The notes: generated by a model not told the origin, from the letters alone. A stretch of 6,814 nucleotides of DNA from Pseudomonadota bacterium (GCA_021780395.1 JAJXYU010000374.1:1-6814); one strand, 5' to 3'; shown: positions 1 through 6,214, counted from the stretch's first letter. Program-made: numbers and translations.

Positions 1-1001
1 GCGATGAACGCCGCGAGACCCATGCCGCCGGCCAGATTGTCGAGGCTCGTCGTGAGGATCATCAACCACAGCTCCCGGCCGGCGAGCGCGAGCCACAGGA
101 ACAGCAGCAGCGTCGCCGCCTGCAGCACGCCGAAGCTCAGCAGCGAACGGAACATCCCCCAGCGCATGTAGAGCCAGCCGCCGAGCGCGGTGCCGATCAT
201 CGTCGACACCGTCATGTTGACCTTGCCGGCGATGCTGAGTTCGCTCAGGGAGAAACCGACGCCCTTGAGCATGAACGCGCTGTACAGGCTCAGGGCGAAC
301 GCATCACCGAACTTGTAGAGCAGCACCAGCAGCAAGAACCCCCACGCGCCCGGTTGTCGCAGCAGATCCTTGGCCGGCTCGACGACCGCCTCGGCCAGGG
401 TCGGCGGCGGCCGGCCGGGCCGCTCCGGTTCGGGCGACCACAGCGTCGCGAGCGCGGTCGCGGCCATCAGCGCCGCGACGATGCCGTAGGCGACGTGCCA
501 TCCGGTCCGAGCGGCGATCAGCACGATCACCGCACCGGCGAACATCGCCGCGGTCCGGTAGCCGAACGCGCTCGCAGCCGCCGCAAGCGCTCGCTGCTCG
601 CCGGGAATCAGGTCGACCCGGTAGGCATCGATCACGATGTCCTGCGAGGCCGACAGGGTCGCGACGGTGAGCGCGAGCAGCGCGAGCGATAACGGCGCCT
701 GGCGCGGCGAACACAAGCCCATCACGCCGATCGCGGCGGCGAGGCACAGCTGGTAGATGAGGATCCATCCCCGGCGCCGGCCGAGCAACGGCGGGAGATA
801 GCGATCGAGCGTCGGTGCCCACAGGAACTTCAGCACGTACGGCAATCCGACCAGCGAGAACAGGCCGATCGTGCGGATGTCGAGCTTCGCGTCGGCCAGC
901 CAGGCCTGCAGGGTCGCGCTCGTCAGATTGAAGGGGAGTCCCGACGCAAACCCGAGCAGCAAGGTCGCGACCATCCGCCGGTCGCGCAGCGCCTCGAGCA
1001 A
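1..1001 (-). CDS. ampG: AmpG-type muropeptide permease (MFS), 3' end beyond the left edge
   Basis: Inner-membrane major facilitator that, in the AmpG family, imports GlcNAc-anhydroMurNAc peptides from the periplasm for cell-wall recycling; in many gammaproteobacteria this also feeds the beta-lactamase induction signal. About 333 codons are visible (E. coli AmpG has 491). Residues counted from TTG 1001 align almost throughout with E. coli AmpG: GFASGLP 17-23, FLWAPTLDRY 59-68, GRRRGW 74-79, SQDIVIDAYR 119-128 and YKFGDAF 229-235, separated by hydrophobic transmembrane stretches. The start is uncertain. TTG 1001 has GGAGGG ten bases upstream and gives an N-terminus like E. coli's; TTG 1025 (eight residues longer) and ATG 974 are alternatives. 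It follows xth on the same strand with 27 bases between, so the two are probably co-transcribed. No ampC or ampR is in view, so a link to resistance cannot be inferred. Family call is firm; substrate is inferred from the family. Confidence 0.93.
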   Translation of the reverse strand, partial: MLEALRDRRMVATLLLGFASGLPFNLTSATLQAWLADAKLDIRTIGLFSLVGLPYVLKFLWAPTLDRYLPPLLGRRRGWILIYQLCLAAAIGVMGLCSPRQAPLSLALLALTVATLSASQDIVIDAYRVDLIPGEQRALAAAASAFGYRTAAMFAGAVIVLIAARTGWHVAYGIVAALMAATALATLWSPEPERPGRPPPTLAEAVVEPAKDLLRQPGAWGFLLLVLLYKFGDAFALSLYSAFMLKGVGFSLSELSIAGKVNMTVSTMIGTALGGWLYMRWGMFRSLLSFGVLQAATLLLFLWLALAGRELWLMILTTSLDNLAGGMGLAAFI

Positions 1002-1011
1002 CCCCGGCTTA

Positions 1012-1017
1012 CCCTCC
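1012..1017 (-). promoter_or_regulatory. Shine-Dalgarno site supporting the TTG-1001 start of ampG
   Basis: GGAGGG on the minus strand, ten bases before TTG 1001 and just after the xth stop. It is the only good ribosome-binding sequence in the xth-ampG gap. It favours TTG 1001 over TTG 1025, which lies upstream of it. Confidence 0.55.
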
Positions 1018-1028
1018 GCGGCCAAGCA

Positions 1029-1802
1029 TCACCACTCGAGGTCGTAATCGATCGTGAGCGGTGCGTGGTCGGAGAACCGCCGTTCCTTGAAGATCGAGGC
1101 GTGACGAATCCGCTCGCGCAGCGCCGCGCTCGCGACGTGGTAGTCGATCCGCCAGCCGACGTTCTTCGCGTAGGCCTGCCCCCGGTTCGACCACCAGGTG
1201 TATTGATCCGCCGCCGAGTTGACCGCCCGAAAGGCATCGATGTAGCGCTCGTCGCCGAACACGGCGTCGAGCCAGCGCCGTTCCTCGGGCAGGAAGCCGG
1301 AGTTCTTCTGGTTCGACCGCCAGTTCTTCAAGTCGATCGGCTGGTGCGCGATGTTGAAGTCGCCGCAGAGGATCGTCGGCTTGCGCCGGCGGCGCAGCCG
1401 GCGCAGGTGCGGCAGGAACGCGTCGAGGAAGCGGAACTTGGACGCCTGCCGCGCCGGGCCCGAGGATCCGGACGGCAGGTACAGCGAGACCACGCTGAAC
1501 CCGTCGAAGTGCGCCTCCAGATACCGCCCTTCGGCGTCGAATTCCGGCACGCCGAACCCGCGTTCGACGCGCGTCGGCTCGCGCTTCGCGTACAGCGCCG
1601 TGCCCGCGTATCCCTTCGTCTCGGCATCGAAGTAGTAGCAGTGGTACCCGCGGGGCCAGAACGCGGGGTCGGCGAGCTGCGCGACCTGCGCCTTGGTTTC
1701 CTGGATGCACACGACGTCGGCGCGCTGCGCCGGCAGCCAGTCGAAGAAGCCCTTGCGGGCGGCCGAACGTATTCCGTTCGCATTCAGCGTGACGATCCGC
1801 AT
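1029..1802 (-). CDS. xth: Exodeoxyribonuclease III / AP endonuclease (ExoA/NExo-Crc branch)
   Basis: Magnesium-dependent exonuclease/AP endonuclease of the endonuclease-exonuclease-phosphatase fold, acting in base excision repair. The product is 257 aa, normal for the family. All family active-site positions are present: N7 and N9, E35 in QETK, Y108 in LYLPSG, D148 and N150 in GDFN, D220 in WRIDYH, D245-H246 in SDHAP. The segment LKNWRSNQKNSGF (158-170) resembles the ExoA and Neisseria NExo branch and Pseudomonas Crc more than E. coli XthA. ATG 1802 was chosen because the protein then begins MRIVTLN, as in homologues; the in-frame GTG at 1877 would add 25 unconserved residues and fill the divergent gap. 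There is no clear Shine-Dalgarno before ATG 1802. The gene diverges from pyrE, as Pseudomonas crc does, but the catalytic residues lost in Crc are kept here, so I call it an enzyme. Whether exonuclease or AP endonuclease activity dominates cannot be read from sequence. Confidence 0.95.
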   Translation of the reverse strand: MRIVTLNANGIRSAARKGFFDWLPAQRADVVCIQETKAQVAQLADPAFWPRGYHCYYFDAETKGYAGTALYAKREPTRVERGFGVPEFDAEGRYLEAHFDGFSVVSLYLPSGSSGPARQASKFRFLDAFLPHLRRLRRRRKPTILCGDFNIAHQPIDLKNWRSNQKNSGFLPEERRWLDAVFGDERYIDAFRAVNSAADQYTWWSNRGQAYAKNVGWRIDYHVASAALRERIRHASIFKERRFSDHAPLTIDYDLEW

Positions 1803-1881
1803 CGACCGATGATACCAGTGGGTCGGGACGCTCGCGGCGCGGCTTGCGCCGTGCGCGGCGCCTTGCGAGACTGGCACTTGT
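1803..1881. promoter_or_regulatory. Divergent intergenic region between xth and pyrE
   Basis: This 79-base gap must carry the leftward start of xth-ampG, and probably the rightward start of the pyrE operon. On the minus strand, positions 1817-1809 read TGGTATCAT, an extended -10 element (TG, one base, TATCAT). No matching -35 lies 17 bases upstream. The predicted start point falls about six bases beyond, at or beside the xth ATG, which would make that mRNA leaderless. On the plus strand I see only weak candidates for pyrE, such as TTGCGC at 1844 with a poor -10 at 1867, and no strong Shine-Dalgarno before ATG 1882. I see no attenuator-like hairpin followed by a T run, such as the one that precedes E. 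coli pyrE. Confidence 0.4.
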
Positions 1882-2541
1882 ATGCTGCAGCCGTATCAAA
1901 GCGAATTCATCGACTGGTGCCTGCGGCTCGGGGTGCTGCAGTTCGGCGCCTTCAAGCTGAAGTCGGGACGCGAGAGCCCGTATTTCTTCAACGCCGGTCG
2001 CTTCGACACCGGCGAGGCGATCGCCGCGGTCGGGCAGGCTTACGCGTCGGCGATCGTCGCCTCGGACCTGGCCTACGACGTGCTGTTCGGCCCCGCTTAC
2101 AAGGGAATTCCGCTGGTCACCGCCGCTGCCGCCGCGCTCGCGACCGACCACGGACTGACCGCGCCGTTCGCGTTCAATCGCAAGGAATCGAAGGATCACG
2201 GGGAGGGCGGTTCGACCGTCGGCGCGCCACTTCGGGGGCGCGTGCTCATCGTTGACGACGTGATCACCGCCGGCACCGCGGTACGCGAGTCGATCTCGAT
2301 CATCCGCGCGGCCGGCGCCCACCCGGCCGGCGTCGTGCTCGCGCTCGACCGGCAGGAGCGCGGCGCCGAGAGTCAGCTGTCCGCGGTGCAGGAAGTCAGC
2401 GAGCAGTTCGGGATCCCGGTGATCTCGATCCTGACCCTGGAGAGCCTGCTGACCCACGTCGCCGCACGAGGCGGGCCGCAGTTCGAGGCGATGCGGGCGT
2501 ACCGCGACCGCTACGGAATCCGCGGGGAGAACCGACCATGA
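1882..2541 (+). CDS. pyrE: Orotate phosphoribosyltransferase
   Basis: Cytosolic enzyme of de novo pyrimidine synthesis; it transfers the phosphoribosyl group of PRPP to orotate, giving OMP and pyrophosphate. The product is 219 aa (E. coli PyrE 213 aa). Visible marks are the N-terminal PYQ and [12 protein letters not shown] (26-37), the GPAYKGIP loop (70-77), the catalytic flexible loop [11 protein letters not shown] (100-110) and the type I PRPP-binding motif [12 protein letters not shown] (122-133), followed by LDRQERG. The ATG at 1882 gives an N-terminus matching E. coli (MKPYQ) and is well supported despite a weak ribosome-binding site. It is the first gene of a rightward operon: its stop overlaps the next start in ATGA at 2538-2541, so translation of the DUF4124 gene is likely coupled to it. 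Identification is firm. Confidence 0.98.
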   Translation: MLQPYQSEFIDWCLRLGVLQFGAFKLKSGRESPYFFNAGRFDTGEAIAAVGQAYASAIVASDLAYDVLFGPAYKGIPLVTAAAAALATDHGLTAPFAFNRKESKDHGEGGSTVGAPLRGRVLIVDDVITAGTAVRESISIIRAAGAHPAGVVLALDRQERGAESQLSAVQEVSEQFGIPVISILTLESLLTHVAARGGPQFEAMRAYRDRYGIRGENRP

Positions 2542-3167
2542 TGCCTCTCGCCACCCTCCGTCACCGCTGGATCGCGGTCGCGCTCGGCTGCGCCGCCACG
2601 GCGGTCGGCCACGCGGCCGCGCCGCAGGTCTACCGATGGGTCGATTCCCACGGCGTCGTGCATTACGGCGACCATGTCCCGGAACGCGACGCCGGCCGGG
2701 CGCAGGAAATGCTGAACGCCGAAGGAGTGGTCGTCGGCCAACAATCCGCGGCGCAGACGCCGGCCGAGATCGCCGCCGCCGCGGAGCGCGCACGCGCCGC
2801 CGAGGCGCAGCGCCTGCGCGACCGCAACCTGCTGAACACCTACTCCTCGGTTCGTGACATCGAACGGCTGCGGGATCAGCGGATCGGGATGCTCGCGGAC
2901 CAGGTCCGGGTCACGAGCCAATACCTCGACACGCTGAACGTGAAACTCGCGAAGCTGCGCGCCGAGGGGGAACGGTTCCGGCCGTACTCGAACGATCCGA
3001 AGGCACCGCCGATGCCCGATCAACTGGCCGACGACCTCGTCCGGGTGACCGGCGACATTCGCGCACAGCAACAGAATCTCGACGAGAAGCACCGCGAAGA
3101 GGCGGCGATGCGCGCGCAGTTCGCCGACGACATCGCACGCTTCAAGCAATTGAAGGGCATCCATTGA
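2538..3167 (+). CDS. Exported DUF4124-domain protein with C-terminal coiled-coil region
   Basis: Function unknown. The 209 aa product starts with a basic N-terminus and a hydrophobic segment (about residues 12-24) that look like a signal peptide, with a plausible cleavage site at about 24-27 (GHAAA). C18 after ALG is a poor lipobox, so a lipoprotein is possible but less likely. Residues 31-52 ([20 protein letters not shown]) form the DUF4124 signature, a short beta-rich module common in periplasmic proteins of proteobacteria. From about residue 75 on the protein is rich in Ala, Arg, Glu and Gln with heptad-like spacing, suggesting helical coiled coil up to the C-terminus (QLKGIH). GGGGAG at 2524-2529 serves ATG 2538, or the adjacent ATG 2541. 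The gene overlaps pyrE and coaBC by four bases each, so it is a true operon member, though no shared pathway with pyrimidine or CoA synthesis is evident. Confidence 0.85.
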   Translation: MMPLATLRHRWIAVALGCAATAVGHAAAPQVYRWVDSHGVVHYGDHVPERDAGRAQEMLNAEGVVVGQQSAAQTPAEIAAAAERARAAEAQRLRDRNLLNTYSSVRDIERLRDQRIGMLADQVRVTSQYLDTLNVKLAKLRAEGERFRPYSNDPKAPPMPDQLADDLVRVTGDIRAQQQNLDEKHREEAAMRAQFADDIARFKQLKGIH

Positions 3168-4444
3168 CCCCGCAGAAACGCATCCTGCTCGGCGTGACCG
3201 GCGGGATCGCCGCCTACAAGAGCCCGGACCTCGTCCGGCGGCTCGTCGAACGGGGCGCTCAGGTGCAGGTCGTGATGACGGCGTCCGCGCGTCGCTTCGT
3301 GGCGCCGCTCGCGTTGCAGGCCGTGTCCGGGCGACCGGTACGCGACGATCTGTGGGACGAGGCGGCCGAGGCGGCGATGGGCCACATCGAGCTCGCGCGC
3401 TGGGCGGAACTCGTGCTGATTGCGCCGGCCAGCGCGGATTTCCTCGCGCGGCTCGCGGGCGGTCGCGCCGACGACCTGCTCGCCGCCCTGTGCCTCGCGA
3501 CCGAGGCGCCGATCGGCGTCGCACCGGCGATGAATCGCGTGATGTGGTCGCACCCGGCGACGCAGGCGAACCTCGCGACGCTCGTCGAGCGCGGCGTGCG
3601 GGTGCTCGGGCCGGACTCCGGCGTCCAGGCCTGTGGCGAGGTCGGCCTCGGGCGGATGTGGGAGCCGGTCAAGCTCGCCGAAAGCGTGCTCGAGCCGCCG
3701 CCGAACGCCGGACTCCTGCAGGGCGTGAACCTCCTGATCACCGCCGGCCCGACCCGCGAGCGGATCGACCCGGTGCGGTATCTGACGAACCGCAGCTCCG
3801 GGAAGATGGGATTCGCGATCGCGGTCGCCGCGCGCGAGGCCGGCGCGCACGTGACGCTCGTCTCCGGTCCGGTGAACCTGCCGACGCCGGCCGGCATCAC
3901 GCGGATCGACGTCGAGAGCGCTCGGGAGATGTACGCTGCGGTGCATCGGCACGTGGCCGAAACCGACCTGTTCATCGCCGCGGCCGCGGTCGCGGACTTC
4001 CAGCCCCGATCGGTCGCCGAGGAAAAGATCAAGAAGCAGGGGATCGCGATCGATCTGGCGCTCGAGCCGGCGCCGGACATCGTGAAGTCGGTGGCCGACA
4101 TGGCGAAACGCCCGTTCGTCGTCGGGTTCGCCGCCGAGACCCACGACGTCGAGGCCAACGCGCGCGCCAAGCTCAAGCGCAAGAAGCTCGACATGATCGC
4201 CGCGAACCAGGTCGGCGACGGCCTCGCGTTCGACTGCGAGGACAACACGCTGACGGTCTTCTGGCCCGGCGGGCGCGCCGAGATCGCCCGCGCACCGAAG
4301 CTCGAGGTGGCGCGAGCGCTGATCGCGTTGATCGCCGAGCGGCTGCCGCGCTCCCCGGGCGTCGCCCGCCACGCGGCGCGGACACGGCGCACGCCGCCGA
4401 CACCGCCGCGCACCCGACCGCGCACGCGCCGGATCCGCCGCTGA
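3164..4444 (+). CDS. coaBC: Bifunctional phosphopantothenoylcysteine decarboxylase / phosphopantothenate-cysteine ligase
   Basis: Two consecutive steps of coenzyme A synthesis: the CoaB part couples 4'-phosphopantothenate to cysteine using CTP, and the FMN-containing CoaC part decarboxylates the product to 4'-phosphopantetheine. The CoaC domain spans about residues 1-180: flavin-binding [10 protein letters not shown] (10-19), active-site H74 in GHIELA, PAMN (121-124) and the substrate-recognition cysteine C157 in [10 protein letters not shown]. The CoaB domain spans about 187-396: [15 protein letters not shown] (192-206), N209 in [14 protein letters not shown] (274-279) and K288 in EKIKK. H74, N124, C157, N209 and K288 match E. 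coli H75, N125, C158, N210 and K289. The start is TTG 3164, overlapping the previous stop as TTGA, with AAGGG six bases upstream. The 426 aa product (E. coli 406) ends with about 30 extra residues, 11 of them Arg and none acidic (397-426), with no counterpart in E. coli CoaBC. Confidence 0.97.
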   Translation: MTPQKRILLGVTGGIAAYKSPDLVRRLVERGAQVQVVMTASARRFVAPLALQAVSGRPVRDDLWDEAAEAAMGHIELARWAELVLIAPASADFLARLAGGRADDLLAALCLATEAPIGVAPAMNRVMWSHPATQANLATLVERGVRVLGPDSGVQACGEVGLGRMWEPVKLAESVLEPPPNAGLLQGVNLLITAGPTRERIDPVRYLTNRSSGKMGFAIAVAAREAGAHVTLVSGPVNLPTPAGITRIDVESAREMYAAVHRHVAETDLFIAAAAVADFQPRSVAEEKIKKQGIAIDLALEPAPDIVKSVADMAKRPFVVGFAAETHDVEANARAKLKRKKLDMIAANQVGDGLAFDCEDNTLTVFWPGGRAEIARAPKLEVARALIALIAERLPRSPGVARHAARTRRTPPTPPRTRPRTRRIRR

Positions 4445-4449
4445 CGCCG

Positions 4450-4908
4450 ATGATCGCGAGAATCCAGCTGAAGATACTCGATCCGAGGATCGGGACGCGC
4501 TTTGCGATGCCCGAGCCCGCGACCGCAGGCTCGGCGGGGCTCGATCTGCGCGCGTGCATCGACGCGCCGTGCGTGCTCGAGCCCGGCGCGGCCGCGCTGA
4601 TCCCGACCGGCATCGCGATCCACATCGGCGATCCGGGCTTCGCCGCGATGCTGCTGCCACGCTCCGGTCTCGGCCACAAGCACGGGATCGTGCTCGGCAA
4701 CCTCGTCGGCCTGATCGACTCCGACTACCAGGGTCCGCTGATGGTGTCCTGCTGGAATCGGGGGACCGCGCGCTTCACGATCGAGCCGGGCGATCGGATC
4801 GCACAGATGATCGTGGTGCCGGTCGCGCGCGCGCAGTTCGAGGTCATCGCCGAGTTCTCCACGAGTGAGCGCGGCGACGGCGGCTTCGGCAGCTCCGGGC
4901 GCCGCTGA
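4450..4908 (+). CDS. dut: dUTP diphosphatase (dUTPase, trimeric type)
   Basis: Hydrolyses dUTP to dUMP and pyrophosphate, keeping uracil out of DNA and supplying the thymidylate synthase substrate. The 152 aa product (E. coli 151) is collinear with E. coli Dut and carries all five motifs of the homotrimeric family: AGLDLRA (29-35), [10 protein letters not shown] (70-79), [11 protein letters not shown] (87-97) with catalytic D90, PGDRIAQM (113-120), and the C-terminal P-loop-like [11 protein letters not shown] (141-151) that closes over the nucleotide. ATG 4450 lies five bases after the coaBC stop. The Shine-Dalgarno is weak, so translational coupling to coaBC is likely. The reading frame stays open far upstream across coaBC, but residues before this ATG have no family similarity and no ATG, GTG or TTG lies near, so the short start is preferred. 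The coaBC-dut pairing is widespread in gammaproteobacteria. Confidence 0.98.
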   Translation: MIARIQLKILDPRIGTRFAMPEPATAGSAGLDLRACIDAPCVLEPGAAALIPTGIAIHIGDPGFAAMLLPRSGLGHKHGIVLGNLVGLIDSDYQGPLMVSCWNRGTARFTIEPGDRIAQMIVVPVARAQFEVIAEFSTSERGDGGFGSSGRR

Positions 4909-5004
4909 GGCCGACGTTCCAGCGACGCCGACGCGCGCGAAACTGGGCGCTCGCGAGCGATTTGTCGCTGTCGCGACGCGGGTCCGATCGACGATGCTGC
5001 GGCC
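4909..5004 (+). other. dut-radC intergenic gap with a stem-loop
   Basis: This 96-base gap contains a hairpin at 4951-4976. TCGCGAGCGA (4951-4960) pairs with TCGCTGTCGCGA (4965-4976) around a TTTG loop, giving six plus four base pairs with a two-base bulge. The left arm also lies in a 12-base perfect palindrome, CGCTCGCGAGCG (4948-4959). No T run follows, so it is not a classical terminator; it could stabilise the 3' end of the coaBC-dut message, or be chance in GC-rich DNA. I see no convincing promoter for radC, so radC may depend on read-through. Confidence 0.35.
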
Positions 5005-5682
5005 ATGGCGATATCCGATTGGCCTGCCGACGAGCGGCCGCGCGAGAAGCTCCTCGCGCGCGGCGCCGAATCGTTGTCGGATGCCGAGCTGCTCGCGATC
5101 CTGCTGCGCACCGGAATCCCCGGGCGATCGGCGCTGCGGCTCGCGCGCGACCTGTTGGTCGCGTTCGGCTCGCTGCGCCGACTGGTCGCCGCCGACCGGT
5201 CCCGATTCTGCGCGCACCCGGGTCTCGGTCCCGCGCGCTATGCCGAGCTTCGCGCGGCGGTCGAGATCGCAAGGCGCCAGCTCGGCGAGGCGCTGCGCGC
5301 CGGCCCGACGCTCGGCAGCCCGTGCGCGACCCGCGACTATCTCGTCGCCAGGCTCCGCGATCTGGAACACGAGGTATTCTGCTGCCTGTACCTCGACAAC
5401 CGGCACCGACTGATCCACGACGAGCCGCTGTTCCGCGGAACGATCGACGGCGCGAGCGTGCACCCGCGGGAAATCGTCAAGCAGGCGCTCGGCTGGAACT
5501 GCGCGGCGGTGATCGTCGCCCACAATCACCCGTCGGGCGTGCCCGAGCCGAGCCAGGCGGACGAATGGATCACGCGCCGCATCAAGGACGCGCTGGCGCT
5601 GGTCGACATCCGACTCCTCGATCACATCATCGTCGGCGATGGCTCGAGCGTGTCGTTCGCGGAGCGCGGAATGCTCGGCTGA
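5005..5682 (+). CDS. radC: RadC family protein (UPF0758, JAMM/MPN fold)
   Basis: The family carries an old DNA-repair name, but the E. coli radC102 mutation was later traced to recG, so its role is unsettled. The 225 aa product has a helix-hairpin-helix-like N-terminal region: RPREKLL at 11-17, [13 protein letters not shown] at 25-37, and [21 protein letters not shown] at about 71-91. A C-terminal JAMM metalloprotease-like domain follows, with E123 in [10 protein letters not shown] and the zinc motif H173-x-H175 plus D186 (HNHPSG, then QAD). The end SFAERGMLG is typical. All putative metal ligands are present. ATG 5005 gives the usual N-terminus for the longer RadC forms, and no earlier start is in frame. 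It lies upstream of rpmB as in E. coli, but here on the same strand as coaBC-dut. Family certain, biochemical activity unknown. Confidence 0.96.
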   Translation: MAISDWPADERPREKLLARGAESLSDAELLAILLRTGIPGRSALRLARDLLVAFGSLRRLVAADRSRFCAHPGLGPARYAELRAAVEIARRQLGEALRAGPTLGSPCATRDYLVARLRDLEHEVFCCLYLDNRHRLIHDEPLFRGTIDGASVHPREIVKQALGWNCAAVIVAHNHPSGVPEPSQADEWITRRIKDALALVDIRLLDHIIVGDGSSVSFAERGMLG

Positions 5683-5717
5683 GCGCCCGAATCAACGATA
5701 TAACCATCTGAAATAAT

Positions 5718-5730
5718 GGCGATTATCGCC
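5718..5730. repeat. Perfect 6-1-6 inverted repeat upstream of the rpmB promoter
   Basis: GGCGAT-T-ATCGCC, a perfect six-base inverted repeat around a single T, inside an unusually AT-rich patch (about 5691-5726) for this genome. Its centre is about 48 bases before the predicted rpmB transcription start and just upstream of the -35 box, where an activator, or a nucleoid protein binding an UP-like region, could sit. No T run follows, so it is unlikely to terminate radC transcription. No factor is assigned. Confidence 0.35.
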
Positions 5731-5736
5731 CGGTGG

Positions 5737-5765
5737 TTGATCCTTGTCGCGCCCCCTGGTATAAA
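5737..5765 (+). promoter_or_regulatory. Sigma-70 promoter for rpmB-rpmG
   Basis: TTGATC at 5737-5742 (four of six match TTGACA), a 17-base spacer, then TATAAA at 5760-5765 (five of six match TATAAT), with an extended -10 TG at 5757-5758. The predicted start is near 5772, leaving a leader of about 36 bases before the rpmB ATG. The discriminator after the -10 (5766-5771) is all G and C, as in promoters repressed by ppGpp and DksA in the stringent response; growth-rate control is inferred from this and from the ribosomal genes downstream. Confidence 0.75.
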
Positions 5766-5807
5766 GCGCGGCTCGTTCGAAAGTCCACGGTCACGGGATC
5801 CAACGCC

Positions 5808-6044
5808 ATGTCGCGAGTCTGCCAGGTCACCGGAAAGCGCCCCACGACGGGCAACACCGTCTCGCACGCGAACAATCACAAGCGTCGGCGGTTCCTGCCG
5901 AATCTGCACACCCACCGATTCTGGTCGGAGGCGGAGCAGCGGTTCCTGAGCCTGCGCGTGACGACCCGCGGCCTGCGCACGATCGAGAAGCGCGGCGTGG
6001 ACGTGGTGGTCGCCGAACTGCGCAGTCAGGGCGTGAAAGTCTAA
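5808..6044 (+). CDS. rpmB: 50S ribosomal protein L28
   Basis: Small basic protein of the large ribosomal subunit. The 78 aa product is exactly the length of E. coli L28 and nearly identical in its core: [12 protein letters not shown] at the N-terminus, then [14 protein letters not shown] (26-39) and [15 protein letters not shown] (49-63). Only one cysteine (C5) is present and there are no CxxC pairs, so this is the zinc-free form. The ATG at 5808 follows a GGGAT sequence about ten bases upstream. It has its own promoter ending at 5765 and is followed after 12 bases by rpmG in the same operon. Confidence 0.98.
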   Translation: MSRVCQVTGKRPTTGNTVSHANNHKRRRFLPNLHTHRFWSEAEQRFLSLRVTTRGLRTIEKRGVDVVVAELRSQGVKV

Positions 6045-6049
6045 GAGGA
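6043..6049 (+). promoter_or_regulatory. Strong ribosome-binding site of rpmG
   Basis: AAGAGGA, overlapping the rpmB TAA stop and seven bases before ATG 6057. It is the best-placed Shine-Dalgarno in the window and fixes the shorter rpmG start, since the rpmB stop lies in the same frame immediately upstream. Confidence 0.8.
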
Positions 6050-6056
6050 CGTTGCG

Positions 6057-6212
6057 ATGCGCGACAAGATCAAGTTGGTATCGTCCGCCGGAACCGGCCA
6101 CTACTACACGACGACGAAGAACAAGCGCTTGCACCCGGACAAGCTGGAGACGAAGAAATTCGACCCGGTCGCGCGCAAGCACGTGGCCTACAAGGAAGCG
6201 AAGATCAAGTAG
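6057..6212 (+). CDS. rpmG: 50S ribosomal protein L33
   Basis: Large-subunit protein near the E site. The 51 aa product begins [15 protein letters not shown] and contains YTTTKNKR (17-24), [11 protein letters not shown] (33-43) and the C-terminus YKEAKIK, matching E. coli L33 (55 aa) residue for residue in most positions. The N-terminus is four residues shorter than in E. coli (MAKGIREK becomes MRDK); no longer start exists because the rpmB stop TAA is in the same frame 12 bases upstream. There are no cysteines, so it is the zinc-independent form. The gene was not listed as a separate long reading frame because of its size, but homology and its ribosome-binding site make it certain. Confidence 0.98.
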   Translation: MRDKIKLVSSAGTGHYYTTTKNKRLHPDKLETKKFDPVARKHVAYKEAKIK

Positions 6213-6214
6213 CC

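Noticed and set aside
304..822. Minus-strand 172-codon frame inside the ampG region
   Set aside because: The true ampG frame is a different one, open across 1-1001, and aligns with E. coli AmpG; this frame gives an Arg-rich translation without transmembrane segments.
1803..1877. GTG 1877 as the start of xth, adding 25 residues
   Set aside because: The added residues are unconserved and would consume the divergent promoter region. Homologues begin at the MRIVTLN segment encoded from 1802.
1009..2793. Long minus-strand open frame (594 codons) covering xth, the divergent gap and pyrE
   Set aside because: It lies antisense to pyrE and out of frame with xth, both clear genes. Its translation is Arg/Ala/Pro-rich with no recognisable domain, as expected when GC-rich third positions suppress stops on other frames.
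3352..4449. Open frame running into dut from far upstream, suggesting an N-terminally extended or fused Dut
   Set aside because: It overlaps coaBC out of frame, and the extra residues show no similarity to any domain. Dut begins in the usual way at ATG 4450, and no ATG, GTG or TTG lies near upstream in that frame.
4963..5004. Possible radC promoter starting at TTGTCG
   Set aside because: No acceptable -10 is found 16-18 bases downstream; the nearest candidate, GATGCT, is at about 24 bases.
3259..5625. Minus-strand open frame of 788 codons opposite coaBC, dut and radC
   Set aside because: Antisense to three certain genes, low-complexity composition and no motif; a GC-bias shadow. The 546-codon frame at 3020-4660 is rejected for the same reason.
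5699..5704. TATAAC as a second -10 box upstream of rpmB
   Set aside because: The sequence 17 bases upstream (CGGCTG region) does not resemble a -35, and there is no TG extension.
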